Shown here: positions 1 to 6,080 of the stretch, piece after piece | Position numbering within the stretch: position 1 is the first letter of the stretch | Layout: each line of letters opens with the position of its first letter | Assembly (NCBI GenBank): GCA_947478985.1 | Contig: CANJYC010000078.1 | Coordinates: 1-7,419 of the forward strand | Length of the DNA stretch: 7,419 nucleotides | Reading direction: 5' to 3' | From: Acidobacteriota bacterium | GTDB taxonomy: Bacteria > Acidobacteriota > Vicinamibacteria > Vicinamibacterales > UBA2999 | Made by a program: the position numbers and the translations under genes | The notes under the pieces: model-generated | Seen by the model: the letters and a program-made list of their open reading frames with translations, nothing else | Database searches by the model: none | Told to the model about the DNA's origin: nothing

Positions 1-628
1 CGCGGACCGTCAACTGGGGGTCGTCAATCAGCACGGTCTCCGAACCGACTGCGATCGCATCGACTTGTGCCCGCATCGTGTGCGCGTGACGCAGCGCCGA
101 TCGTGACGTCAGCGGCGTGCGCACGCCGCGTGCCGCCGCGATCCGGCCGTCGAGGCTCGTCGCGGCCTTGAGAATCACGAAGGGACGCCCTTCAGCCACC
201 GACGTGAGGAAGGGCTGATTCAACCGCGCGGCAGCCTCGCGCTCGACGCCGACGTCGACCACGATGCCGTGCGCCCGCAACTGGGCGAACCCGCGCCCCT
301 GGACGAGCGGATTGGGGTCCTCCATCGCCGCGACCACACGCGTGATACCGGCGGCAATAATCTGATCCGTGCATGGCCCCGTCCGTCCGACATGGGCGCA
401 CGGCTCCAGTGTGCAGTACATGGTGGCGCCACGGGCGCGTGCGCCCGCCTCCATCAGCGCGTGCACCTCCGCGTGCGGCTCGCCCGCGCGCTCGTGCGCG
501 CCATCGCCCAGCACGGCGCCGTCCGGGTCGACCACACAGGCACCGACGATCGGATTGGGCATGGTTCGACCCAGGCCACGCCGTGCGTGCGCCAACGCCC
601 GCCGCATCCATCGCGAGTCGTCTACCAC
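1..628 (-). CDS. ribD: Bifunctional riboflavin biosynthesis deaminase/reductase RibD, C-terminus cut by window edge
   Basis: RibD deaminates 2,5-diamino-6-ribosylamino-pyrimidinone 5'-phosphate and then reduces the ribose side chain, two early cytosolic steps of riboflavin (FMN/FAD) synthesis. The first 209 codons are visible. The deaminase domain (about residues 1-145) has the PNPIVGA motif (24-30), the zinc-site HAE (His52, catalytic Glu54) and the PCAHVGRTGPC motif with Cys77 and Cys86. The reductase domain begins near RPFVILKAATSLDGR and continues past GSETVLIDDPQLTVR to the window edge, so about 150 residues are missing by comparison with the usual 360 or so. I chose GTG at 628: it gives the family-like N-terminus MVDDSRWMRRAL, and AGGAG lies just upstream inside the end of ftsY, although only 2 nt from the start. 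ATG at 607 is the alternative. The start overlaps the ftsY stop (GTGGTAG), which suggests translational coupling. The family call is secure; the start is less so. Confidence 0.95.
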   Translation of the reverse strand, partial: MVDDSRWMRRALAHARRGLGRTMPNPIVGACVVDPDGAVLGDGAHERAGEPHAEVHALMEAGARARGATMYCTLEPCAHVGRTGPCTDQIIAAGITRVVAAMEDPNPLVQGRGFAQLRAHGIVVDVGVEREAAARLNQPFLTSVAEGRPFVILKAATSLDGRIAAARGVRTPLTSRSALRHAHTMRAQVDAIAVGSETVLIDDPQLTVR

Positions 629-1563
629 TTCTCCTGAAACAGCGCATCGACGTATTCCTGCGCTGAAAACGGGATCAGATCGTCGATCCCCTCGCCCACT
701 CCGACATACCGGATCGGCAGCTTCAGATCGTGTGCAATGGCTACGGCAACACCGCCCTTCGCCGTGCCATCCAGCTTGGTCAACACGATGCCGGTGACAC
801 CTGCGACGCTCGTGAACTCGCGCGCCTGCTGCAGACCGTTCTGTCCCACCGTCGCGTCGAGCACCAGCAGCACTTCGTGCGGCGCACCGTCCGCGGCACG
901 CGCGGCCACGCGCTTGATCTTGTCGAGCTCGTTCATCAGATTGACCCGGTTGTGCAGGCGCCCGGCCGTATCGACGAGCACGGGATTCCGCCCCTTCGCC
1001 TTGCCCGACTGGATCGCATCGAAGACGACGGCGGCCGGGTCGGCACCTTCCTTGGCGCGCACGATATCCACGTGCGCCCGTGTTGCCCAGATTTCCAGCT
1101 GCTCCACGGCTGCCGCCCGGAAGGTATCGGCGGCACACACGAGCGGATCCTGGCCCTGCGACTTGAGGAGGTTCGCCAGCTTGCCGACCGTTGTCGTCTT
1201 CCCCGTGCCGTTCACGCCAACGATGAGGATGACGTGCGGGCGATGTCCCTCGGCCGCGGCGACCCTCTTCGCCGCGTCGGCATCGACGGCCTCGAAGATC
1301 GCTCGGATCTCTTCCCTCACCAGCGCGCGGAGGCTTTCCCCTTTGCGGGCCCGATCACGGACTGAGAGCACGATCCGCGCGGTGGCCGGGACTCCGACGT
1401 CCGCCGACAGCAGCAACTCCTCGAGCGCTTCGACCGTATCGATATCAACAGGCCGGGTGCGTCCATCCGCGCTGTCCGCCTTGGCGACCAGTTCCTCGAA
1501 GCGGCCGACCAGCTGCTGCTTCGTGCGCGCGAGGCCGTCACGAAGCTTGTCAAAAAATCCCAC
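622..1563 (-). CDS. ftsY: Signal recognition particle receptor FtsY (SRP GTPase)
   Basis: FtsY is the membrane-associated GTPase that docks Ffh/4.5S RNA-ribosome complexes at the SecYEG translocon during co-translational insertion of membrane proteins. Numbered from GTG 1569 (315 aa), the N domain covers about residues 1-110 and the G domain the rest. Motifs are G1 GVNGTGKTTT (118-127), the SRP-specific DTFRAAA (148-154), G3 DTAGR (200-204), G4 TKLDG (264-268) and the GVGEGIDDL closing motif (290-298). The protein lacks the long acidic A domain of E. coli FtsY and begins with an amphipathic GFFDKLRDGL segment, the type of short helix known to bind anionic lipid. Two GTG starts are possible. 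GTG 1563 has GGGAG at a 5-nt spacing and is preferred; GTG 1569 would add two residues but has no spaced ribosome binding site. It lies about 60 bp after gpsA and overlaps ribD. Identification is certain. Confidence 0.97.
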   Translation of the reverse strand: MGFFDKLRDGLARTKQQLVGRFEELVAKADSADGRTRPVDIDTVEALEELLLSADVGVPATARIVLSVRDRARKGESLRALVREEIRAIFEAVDADAAKRVAAAEGHRPHVILIVGVNGTGKTTTVGKLANLLKSQGQDPLVCAADTFRAAAVEQLEIWATRAHVDIVRAKEGADPAAVVFDAIQSGKAKGRNPVLVDTAGRLHNRVNLMNELDKIKRVAARAADGAPHEVLLVLDATVGQNGLQQAREFTSVAGVTGIVLTKLDGTAKGGVAVAIAHDLKLPIRYVGVGEGIDDLIPFSAQEYVDALFQEKW

Positions 1564-1568
1564 TGCCA

Positions 1569-1573
1569 CTCCC
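1569..1573 (-). promoter_or_regulatory. Ribosome binding site deciding the ftsY start
   Basis: GGGAG on the minus strand lies 5 nt before GTG 1563 but touches the other candidate, GTG 1569. The spacing favours 1563 as the ftsY start codon. Confidence 0.5.
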
Positions 1574-1626
1574 GAAGCCAGACGAATCCGGCTGTATCCA
1601 ATACGGAGAATTGAGAACCGGTCTGA

Positions 1627-2625
1627 TTATCCCGCTTCGGCGCGCTGGGGGCGGAGCATCAGCTCGTAGAGGGCCGCGCGCGCGTCCTTGCGCCCCGCGA
1701 GCAGTTCACTTACTTGTGCGGCGATCGGGAGTTCGACGCCGTACCGCTGGCCGAGCGCCAACGCCGCTTCCGTGGTGCGCACGCCCTCTGCCACCATCTT
1801 CATCCCTGCCAGCACCTCGGGCAGCGGGCGCCCGTGGGCCAGCTCGGCGCCGACATGACGATTGCGGCTCAAGGAGCCGGTGCACGTCAGCACGAGATCG
1901 CCCAGCCCGGCCAGCCCGGCCAGTGTCTCGCGCTGTGCGCCGGCCGCGCACGCAATGCGCGTGATTTCGGCCAGCCCCCGCGTCACCAGCCCCGCCAGCG
2001 CGTTGTGCCCCAGCCCCAGTCCTTCGACGACACCAGCGGCGATGGCGATGACGTTCTTCAGCGCGCCGCCGATTTCGACGCCGACGAGGTCGTGAGTGCC
2101 ATACAGCCGGAAATGCGGCGCACGGAATTCGGCCTGCACTTCCTCGACAATGGCCGAGTCCTGCGACGCCACGGACACCGCCGTCGGCAATTGCCGCGCA
2201 AACTCCGCCGCAAAGCTCGGTCCAGACAGCACGGCCATACGCGCGGAGCGCCCCAGTTCCTGTTCGAGAATTTCAGAGATGCGCAGGAGGGAATCCTGCT
2301 CAAGGCCTTTCGTCGCGCTGACGATGGTCGCGCCCCGCGCGATATGCGGCGCTGCCTGCCTGATCACCTCGCGCGTCCCGTGCGAGGGTACGGCCGCCAC
2401 GATGAATTCGGTGCCGCGCAACGCGTCCGCCAGATCCGCGGTGACACGCAGCCCGGCCGGAAAGGTAATGTCGGGCAGATAGACCGCATTGGCCCGTCGC
2501 GCCTGCACATCCGCGGCAAAGCCGGGGTCGCGTGCCCATAGACACGTCTGGTGTCCCGCCCGAGCCAGGTGCACGGCCAATGCCGTGCCCCAGCCTCCCG
2601 CCCCAAGTACCGCTACGCTTCGAAT
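1627..2625 (-). CDS. gpsA: NAD(P)H-dependent glycerol-3-phosphate dehydrogenase GpsA, apparent ATT start
   Basis: GpsA reduces dihydroxyacetone phosphate to sn-glycerol 3-phosphate, the backbone for phospholipids and the substrate of PlsY encoded just upstream. From the proposed start the protein is 332 aa, a normal length. It has the Rossmann NAD-binding motif VAVLGAGGWGTALA (about 4-17), SATKG (103-107), GPSFAAE (135-141), catalytic-type Lys190 in GGALKN, and GLGDLVLTCTGSLSRNR (239-255), so it looks fully functional. The first conventional start codon in frame is TTG at 2580, which would delete the GAGGWG nucleotide-binding loop. Between it and the plsY stop there is no ATG, GTG or TTG. ATT at 2625 gives MRSVAVLGAGGWG, typical of the family, and sits 4 nt after a perfect AGGAGG (2630-2635). 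An AUU start is known mainly from infC, so this is unusual. Readthrough from plsY or a base error are alternatives. The function is certain; the start is inferred. Confidence 0.93.
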   Translation of the reverse strand: MRSVAVLGAGGWGTALAVHLARAGHQTCLWARDPGFAADVQARRANAVYLPDITFPAGLRVTADLADALRGTEFIVAAVPSHGTREVIRQAAPHIARGATIVSATKGLEQDSLLRISEILEQELGRSARMAVLSGPSFAAEFARQLPTAVSVASQDSAIVEEVQAEFRAPHFRLYGTHDLVGVEIGGALKNVIAIAAGVVEGLGLGHNALAGLVTRGLAEITRIACAAGAQRETLAGLAGLGDLVLTCTGSLSRNRHVGAELAHGRPLPEVLAGMKMVAEGVRTTEAALALGQRYGVELPIAAQVSELLAGRKDARAALYELMLRPQRAEAG

Positions 2626-2629
2626 AACG

Positions 2630-2635
2630 CCTCCT
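2630..2635 (-). promoter_or_regulatory. Perfect Shine-Dalgarno sequence deciding the gpsA start
   Basis: AGGAGG, fully complementary to the 16S rRNA anti-Shine-Dalgarno core, lies 4 nt before the ATT codon at 2625 and 49 nt before the first conventional start codon (TTG 2580). Its position argues that translation starts at or very near 2625. Confidence 0.7.
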
Positions 2636-2642
2636 GCACCAA

Positions 2643-2657
2643 CGGGCCGACGGCCCG
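2643..2657 (-). repeat. Perfect inverted repeat (hairpin) between plsY stop and gpsA ribosome binding site
   Basis: CGGGCC and GGCCCG form a perfect 6-bp, all-GC stem with a 3-nt loop. In the RNA it begins one base after the plsY amber codon and ends 7 nt before the AGGAGG of gpsA. It is not followed by a run of U, so it is not an ordinary terminator. It might affect ribosome release, readthrough or RNA stability; this is inference. Confidence 0.55.
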
Positions 2658-2658
2658 C

Positions 2659-3249
2659 CTAGAACAATCGCTGCCCGACACGCCGCTCTGTCCCCGCCAG
2701 CAACCGGCCCAGGTTTGCGCGGTGGCGGTGCACGATGATGAGCGCCGACACCACCGCTCCGACAGCGACCACCGGCCGGACCTCGCTGGCTGCGGCAGCC
2801 ACCGCCAGCGCGATCGCCGCGGCCATTGAGCCCACCGAGATGTAGCGAGTCACCCAGACGGCCAGCAGGAATACGCCGGTCGCAATGCTGAGCGCCAGCG
2901 GGGCCAGCACCGCGAACACGCCGGCTGCCGTAGCCACCCCTTTGCCGCCACGAAAACCAAGCCACACCGGATAGATGTGCCCGATGACCGAGGCGACGCC
3001 CGCCGCCATCGGCGTGGCCGGACCTGTGGTCAATCGCTGCGCCACGATGACAGCCAGGCACCCCTTCGCGGCATCGAGCCCCATCGCGACCACGGCGGTC
3101 GTGACGCCGCTCGTGCGCAGGACGTTGGTCGCACCCACATTCCCGCTCCCGACCCGCCGCAAGTCCACCCCTCGGCGACGCGCCAGCAGGAAGGCAAACG
3201 GCACCGACCCCACGAGGTAGGCAAGCGTGACGGCGATGATTTCTTCCAT
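2659..3249 (-). CDS. plsY: Acyl-phosphate:glycerol-3-phosphate acyltransferase PlsY
   Basis: PlsY is an integral membrane enzyme that transfers an acyl group from acyl-phosphate (made by PlsX) to glycerol 3-phosphate, giving lysophosphatidic acid, the first committed step of phospholipid synthesis in most bacteria. The 196-aa protein has the usual length and the conserved family motifs: GSGNVGATN (34-42), GHIYPVWLGFRGGKGVAT (90-107, phosphate-binding glycine-rich loop), RYISVGS (135-141) and HRANLGRLLAGTE (176-188). Several hydrophobic helices are evident, for example 4-22, 51-69, 110-133 and 143-173. The ATG at 3249 has a weak AGGA two bases upstream. Its product feeds on that of gpsA, the next gene, which begins 33 nt after the amber stop in the same reading frame. 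A 100-bp gap separates it from cinA, so an extra internal promoter is possible. No doubt about identity. Confidence 0.97.
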   Translation of the reverse strand: MEEIIAVTLAYLVGSVPFAFLLARRRGVDLRRVGSGNVGATNVLRTSGVTTAVVAMGLDAAKGCLAVIVAQRLTTGPATPMAAGVASVIGHIYPVWLGFRGGKGVATAAGVFAVLAPLALSIATGVFLLAVWVTRYISVGSMAAAIALAVAAAASEVRPVVAVGAVVSALIIVHRHRANLGRLLAGTERRVGQRLF

Positions 3250-3349
3250 GGTCCTGAGTTCGTGTACGAGCCGGCTCCACGAGCGTGGTCAGCCGCCCCT
3301 GACGCCCTTCACAGTGTAATCGCGGCCACGCGTGCGCGCCGTCCCGGAG
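3250..3349 (-). other. 100-bp gap between cinA and plsY with small palindromes
   Basis: This is the longest non-coding stretch inside the minus-strand gene row. It holds a perfect 10-bp palindrome GAGCCGGCTC (3269-3278) next to CCACG-AG-CGTGG (3277-3288), and a weak -10-like TACACT (3318-3313) without a convincing -35 box. No T-rich terminator is present. It could hold a weak internal promoter or operator for plsY-gpsA-ftsY-ribD, but the evidence is slight. Confidence 0.25.
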
Positions 3350-4612
3350 CTACGGTTCCTGCAACAGGCGCCGCACCATGTCGAGTGCCGCCTGCGATGC
3401 CTGAAACTTGACCATGTCGCGCCCGCCGGTGAAGCGGAATACGCGCGACCGGATGACATGCGGGGTCACCACCGCAATCGCCACGGTTCCCACGGGCTTC
3501 GCCGGCGAACCACCATCAGGACCGGCGATGCCCGTCACGCCGATGGCCACCTCGGAGCCCGCGCGATCCCGCATCCCCTGCGCCATCGCGCGTGCGACCG
3601 GTTCGCTGACGGCACCGTGTTCCTCGATCATCGCCGCCGGGACACCGAGCAGTGACGTCTTCGACTCGTTCGAATAGGTGACCACGGCCTGCGCGACATA
3701 CCGCGAACTACCAGGCACGTCGGTCAATCGGGAGGTCGTCAACCCGCCGGTGCATGACTCCGCCACGGCAACGGTCAGCCCCTGCTCCACCAGCAAACGG
3801 CCGACCACCTCCTCGAGAGGACGCCCATCCGTGCTGTAGACGTCGGCACCAATGGCCGCCGAGACGTCCGCCGTCGCAGCGGCAAGCGCGGCCTCCGCAG
3901 CCCCCGCATCAGTGGCACGCGCCGACAACTGCAATTCGACCTGCCCGAGTGAGGCCAGTATCGTGGCCGCAATCGGAATCGGCGCTACGGCCCAATCCGC
4001 GTAGAGTCCCCGCACAGCTTCCTCGGTGTGCGACTCACTGCGGCCCGTGATCCGGATGACGCGGCGGACGATCGACAGGCCGGGCCCACGGTCGCGCAAG
4101 GGTCCTTCGCTGAGCCCGCGCAGCATCGGCTGAAGCTCCCGCGGCGGTCCCGGCAGGAGCACCACCACACGGCCTGCGCGCTCAAGCCACAGTCCGGGGG
4201 CACTGCCGTGTGCGTTCTCGATCACCGTGGCGCCGACCGGCACCATCGCCTGCCGTCTGTTGATCTCCGGCATCGGAAGCCCCCGATTGCTGAACCGGCT
4301 GCGAATGCGCTCTGTCATGGCGGCGTCTTCGGCCAGCGTGAGACCAAGTACCTCGGCGACGACCTCGCGCGTGACGTCGTCATCGGTGGGCCCGAGGCCA
4401 CCGGTGCACACGACGAGCTCCACCCGGCTCAGCATCATCGTGACCGCCCGCGCCAACTCATCACGATCGTCGCCGACCACCATCTTGAGGGCCACCTCGA
4501 TACCAAGGCGGTTGAGCTGTTCGGTCACGAACAGCGAGTTGGTGTCGAGGCGGGACGGCGTGAGCATCTCGCTGCCGACCGCCAGGATGGCGGCGCGCGA
4601 GAGCCGTGTCAC
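3350..4612 (-). CDS. cinA: CinA family protein: MoCF-like ADP-ribose pyrophosphatase domain plus nicotinamide-nucleotide amidase (PncC) domain
   Basis: Full-length CinA joins a COG1058 molybdopterin-binding-like domain, shown in some homologues to hydrolyse ADP-ribose, to a PncC domain that deamidates NMN to nicotinate mononucleotide in NAD salvage. Both domains are intact. Numbered from GTG 4630, the first holds AILAVGSEML (14-23), CTGGLGPTDDDVT (75-87) and VVLLPGPPREL (156-166). The second holds the catalytic ESCTGG (291-296), TYSNESKTSLLGV (318-330) and GVTGIAGPDGG (364-374). Two starts are possible: GTG 4612 (420 aa), which overlaps the pgpA stop as GTGA and so allows translational coupling, and GTG 4630 (426 aa), six codons further upstream. 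Neither has a strong ribosome binding site. I favour 4612 because the overlap is typical of this operon. Despite the name, competence induction should not be assumed. Confidence 0.94.
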   Translation of the reverse strand: MTRLSRAAILAVGSEMLTPSRLDTNSLFVTEQLNRLGIEVALKMVVGDDRDELARAVTMMLSRVELVVCTGGLGPTDDDVTREVVAEVLGLTLAEDAAMTERIRSRFSNRGLPMPEINRRQAMVPVGATVIENAHGSAPGLWLERAGRVVVLLPGPPRELQPMLRGLSEGPLRDRGPGLSIVRRVIRITGRSESHTEEAVRGLYADWAVAPIPIAATILASLGQVELQLSARATDAGAAEAALAAATADVSAAIGADVYSTDGRPLEEVVGRLLVEQGLTVAVAESCTGGLTTSRLTDVPGSSRYVAQAVVTYSNESKTSLLGVPAAMIEEHGAVSEPVARAMAQGMRDRAGSEVAIGVTGIAGPDGGSPAKPVGTVAIAVVTPHVIRSRVFRFTGGRDMVKFQASQAALDMVRRLLQEP

Positions 4613-5073
4613 GTGAGTTGCCCGGGCCACAGCCAGATAAGGCCGTGCATCAGCAGGTTGCCGTAGAGCGCCGCCATCCCGTCGTCGGCCATCACGCCGA
4701 GCCCGCCGGGAAGCCGTTCAAAGCGCCCGGCCGGCCATGGCTTGACCACGTCGAGCACGCGAAAAATGAGAAAGCCGACAATCGCCCCAGTCAGGTTTAC
4801 CGGGATCAAGGCCAGCGTCATGAGCATGCCCACGACCTCGTCGAGCACCACGGGGCCAGGGTCGGTCCCGCCGAGACACTGCTCCGCCGCGGACGCCGCC
4901 CAGATCCCGATGGCGAAGAGCAGGCCGATGACGCTGAGCTCCACCGCCGCCGACCCGGTGCTTCGAACGGCCACATAAACAGCGAGGCCGGCTGCCGACC
5001 CGAACGTCCCGGGCGCAATCGGCACGAAGCCCAGGTAGCCGAACGTGGCAATAAACAGACCGATACGCTGCAT
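4609..5073 (-). CDS. pgpA: Phosphatidylglycerophosphatase A (PgpA family)
   Basis: PgpA removes the phosphate from phosphatidylglycerol phosphate to give phosphatidylglycerol in the inner membrane. The 154-aa product shows the family pattern: GFVPIAPGTFGSAAG near the N-terminus (15-29), the acidic DPGPVVLDEVVGM motif (71-83), then FRVLDVVKPWPAGRFERL (104-121) and GGLGVMADDGMA (123-134), with its pair of aspartates. Hydrophobic helices span about 24-38, 45-62, 84-105 and 136-149. The open frame continues upstream to 5415, but that stretch overlaps the RDD gene and reads as arginine-rich shadow. The ATG at 5073 fits the family N-terminus and has AAGGA about 9 nt upstream. The gene lies 44 bp after the RDD gene and overlaps cinA by 4 nt. 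It shares the phospholipid pathway with plsY and gpsA. Confidence 0.93.
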   Translation of the reverse strand: MQRIGLFIATFGYLGFVPIAPGTFGSAAGLAVYVAVRSTGSAAVELSVIGLLFAIGIWAASAAEQCLGGTDPGPVVLDEVVGMLMTLALIPVNLTGAIVGFLIFRVLDVVKPWPAGRFERLPGGLGVMADDGMAALYGNLLMHGLIWLWPGQLT

Positions 5074-5117
5074 CCTTGTGGGTCCTTCCCGGCTCTCCGG
5101 CCGATGGGCGAATGGGC

Positions 5118-6080
5118 TCAGACGGAGCGCAGCGCGACCACGCGCGTATGCGCCACGCGATCGTGGAAGGCGCGATGTTCCGAATCGAAGAACGCGGGAA
5201 TGAATCCGAGACCGAGCACGGCCGAGCCGAGTCCGGCGAGCGTCCGCCGGATGGCGCACTCGGCGTCGACGGCTGCATCGCTGTCGCCAACGACGCGAAT
5301 GCTGACGGCCATCTTGCCGATGGTCTGTCCGCCGACCGCCGTGAACGCGCAGAAATACGCGAACTTCACGAGCACGAGAAATGTGAGCAGCGGCGCAAGG
5401 GGCAACATCCCCCACGCCTCGAACGACAGGCCCGCCATGCGCAACGTCAGGTAAATCACTGTGGCATCGACCGAGCAGAGGATCGTGTGGTCGATGAGCG
5501 CAGCACCCACACGCGGACCAGCGGCGCTGACGCCCCCATGGCGGTGATGCGGCACGCCGGCGTGCCTGGGGCGCGCAGCCGGCACCGCGTCACGCAGATG
5601 CCGTTCCGGCTCTGGCGTGCCCTCGTCAGCAAACTGCAGCACCGGGTCCTCGTCCCGCATGGACGGCCTCGGCACTGCCCGCAGGCGTGGAATCTCCGGC
5701 GTCTTGCGCACCGCCAGCGGCGGGCGCGGGGACGCCGGCAGCTTGATCAACGGCTCGTCATCGGCCTCGTCCCCGGCAGGCCGGAACAGCGGCAACCGCG
5801 CATCGGTCTCGCGCCGCTCGTCGCGGGTGACCGTGTGGCCAAGGGACGTTGGCGTCCGGGTGGGCGGCGTCTGCATACGCGCCGGCGCATCCACGACGGA
5901 TGGAGTTACTGACCCGTCCATGCGATCCGGCCAGTTGCGCGTCTCCGGCATCAGCGCGGCCGGCCCGTGCAGCGGCAGGTCACGATCGCCCGCTTCGGTG
6001 ACGAGCGAGAAGTCGTAGCCGCAGTTCTTACAGCGATCGCCGGTGTCGAATCCCAGGTAGTCGCACTTCGGACACTTCAT
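5118..6080 (-). CDS. Zinc-ribbon and RDD-domain membrane protein, function unknown
   Basis: The 320-aa protein has three parts. Residues 1-30 form a short zinc ribbon with Cys3, Cys6, Cys17 and Cys20 (CPKC and CKNC). Residues 31-185 are a Pro/Arg/Asp-rich, low-complexity region likely to be disordered. Residues 188-317 are an RDD domain with Arg190, Asp197 (GPRVGAALIDH) and Asp307 (AFHDRVAHTRVV), and hydrophobic segments near 193-213, 226-249 and 280-298. RDD proteins are multi-pass membrane proteins of mostly unknown role; some have been linked to ion transport or stress. The zinc ribbon and linker would be expected on the cytoplasmic side. The ATG at 6080 overlaps the stop of the TPR gene (ATGA), so the two products are probably made together and may interact. 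No specific function can be assigned from sequence. Confidence 0.85.
   Translation of the reverse strand: MKCPKCDYLGFDTGDRCKNCGYDFSLVTEAGDRDLPLHGPAALMPETRNWPDRMDGSVTPSVVDAPARMQTPPTRTPTSLGHTVTRDERRETDARLPLFRPAGDEADDEPLIKLPASPRPPLAVRKTPEIPRLRAVPRPSMRDEDPVLQFADEGTPEPERHLRDAVPAARPRHAGVPHHRHGGVSAAGPRVGAALIDHTILCSVDATVIYLTLRMAGLSFEAWGMLPLAPLLTFLVLVKFAYFCAFTAVGGQTIGKMAVSIRVVGDSDAAVDAECAIRRTLAGLGSAVLGLGFIPAFFDSEHRAFHDRVAHTRVVALRSV

Noticed and set aside
192..647. 151-codon minus-strand frame over ribD
   Set aside because: Arg/Gly-rich shadow; the neighbouring frame carries the zinc-site and PNP motifs of RibD.
1570..1626. Possible promoter in the gpsA-ftsY gap
   Set aside because: AT-richer than its surroundings, but no -35/-10 pair with acceptable match and spacing was found.
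737..1669. Long plus-strand open frame opposite ftsY (310 codons)
   Set aside because: Composition is Ser/Arg/Thr-rich with no recognisable motif, and it lies antisense to a certain ftsY. Such frames are expected opposite GC-rich genes.
1902..1923. Short tandem repeat of CCAGCCCGG inside gpsA
   Set aside because: Two and a third copies of 9 bp that encode the conserved Ala-Gly-Leu-rich stretch before GLGDL; explained by protein sequence.
1714..2541. Plus-strand open frame opposite gpsA (275 codons)
   Set aside because: Rich in Arg, Gln, Gly and His with no domain pattern; it is the shadow of a fully motif-supported gpsA.
2300..3280. Minus-strand 326-codon frame spanning the plsY-gpsA junction
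   Set aside because: Gly/Arg-rich, in the wrong frame for both enzymes, with no conserved motif. Open only because of high GC in the third position of the neighbours.
5074..5415. N-terminal extension of pgpA by about 114 codons
   Set aside because: Arg-rich, overlaps the RDD coding sequence in another frame, and the family N-terminus begins at ATG 5073, which has its own ribosome binding site.
4606..5912. Plus-strand open frames opposite pgpA and the RDD gene
   Set aside because: No family features, and both opposite-strand genes are supported by motifs and by operon overlaps.
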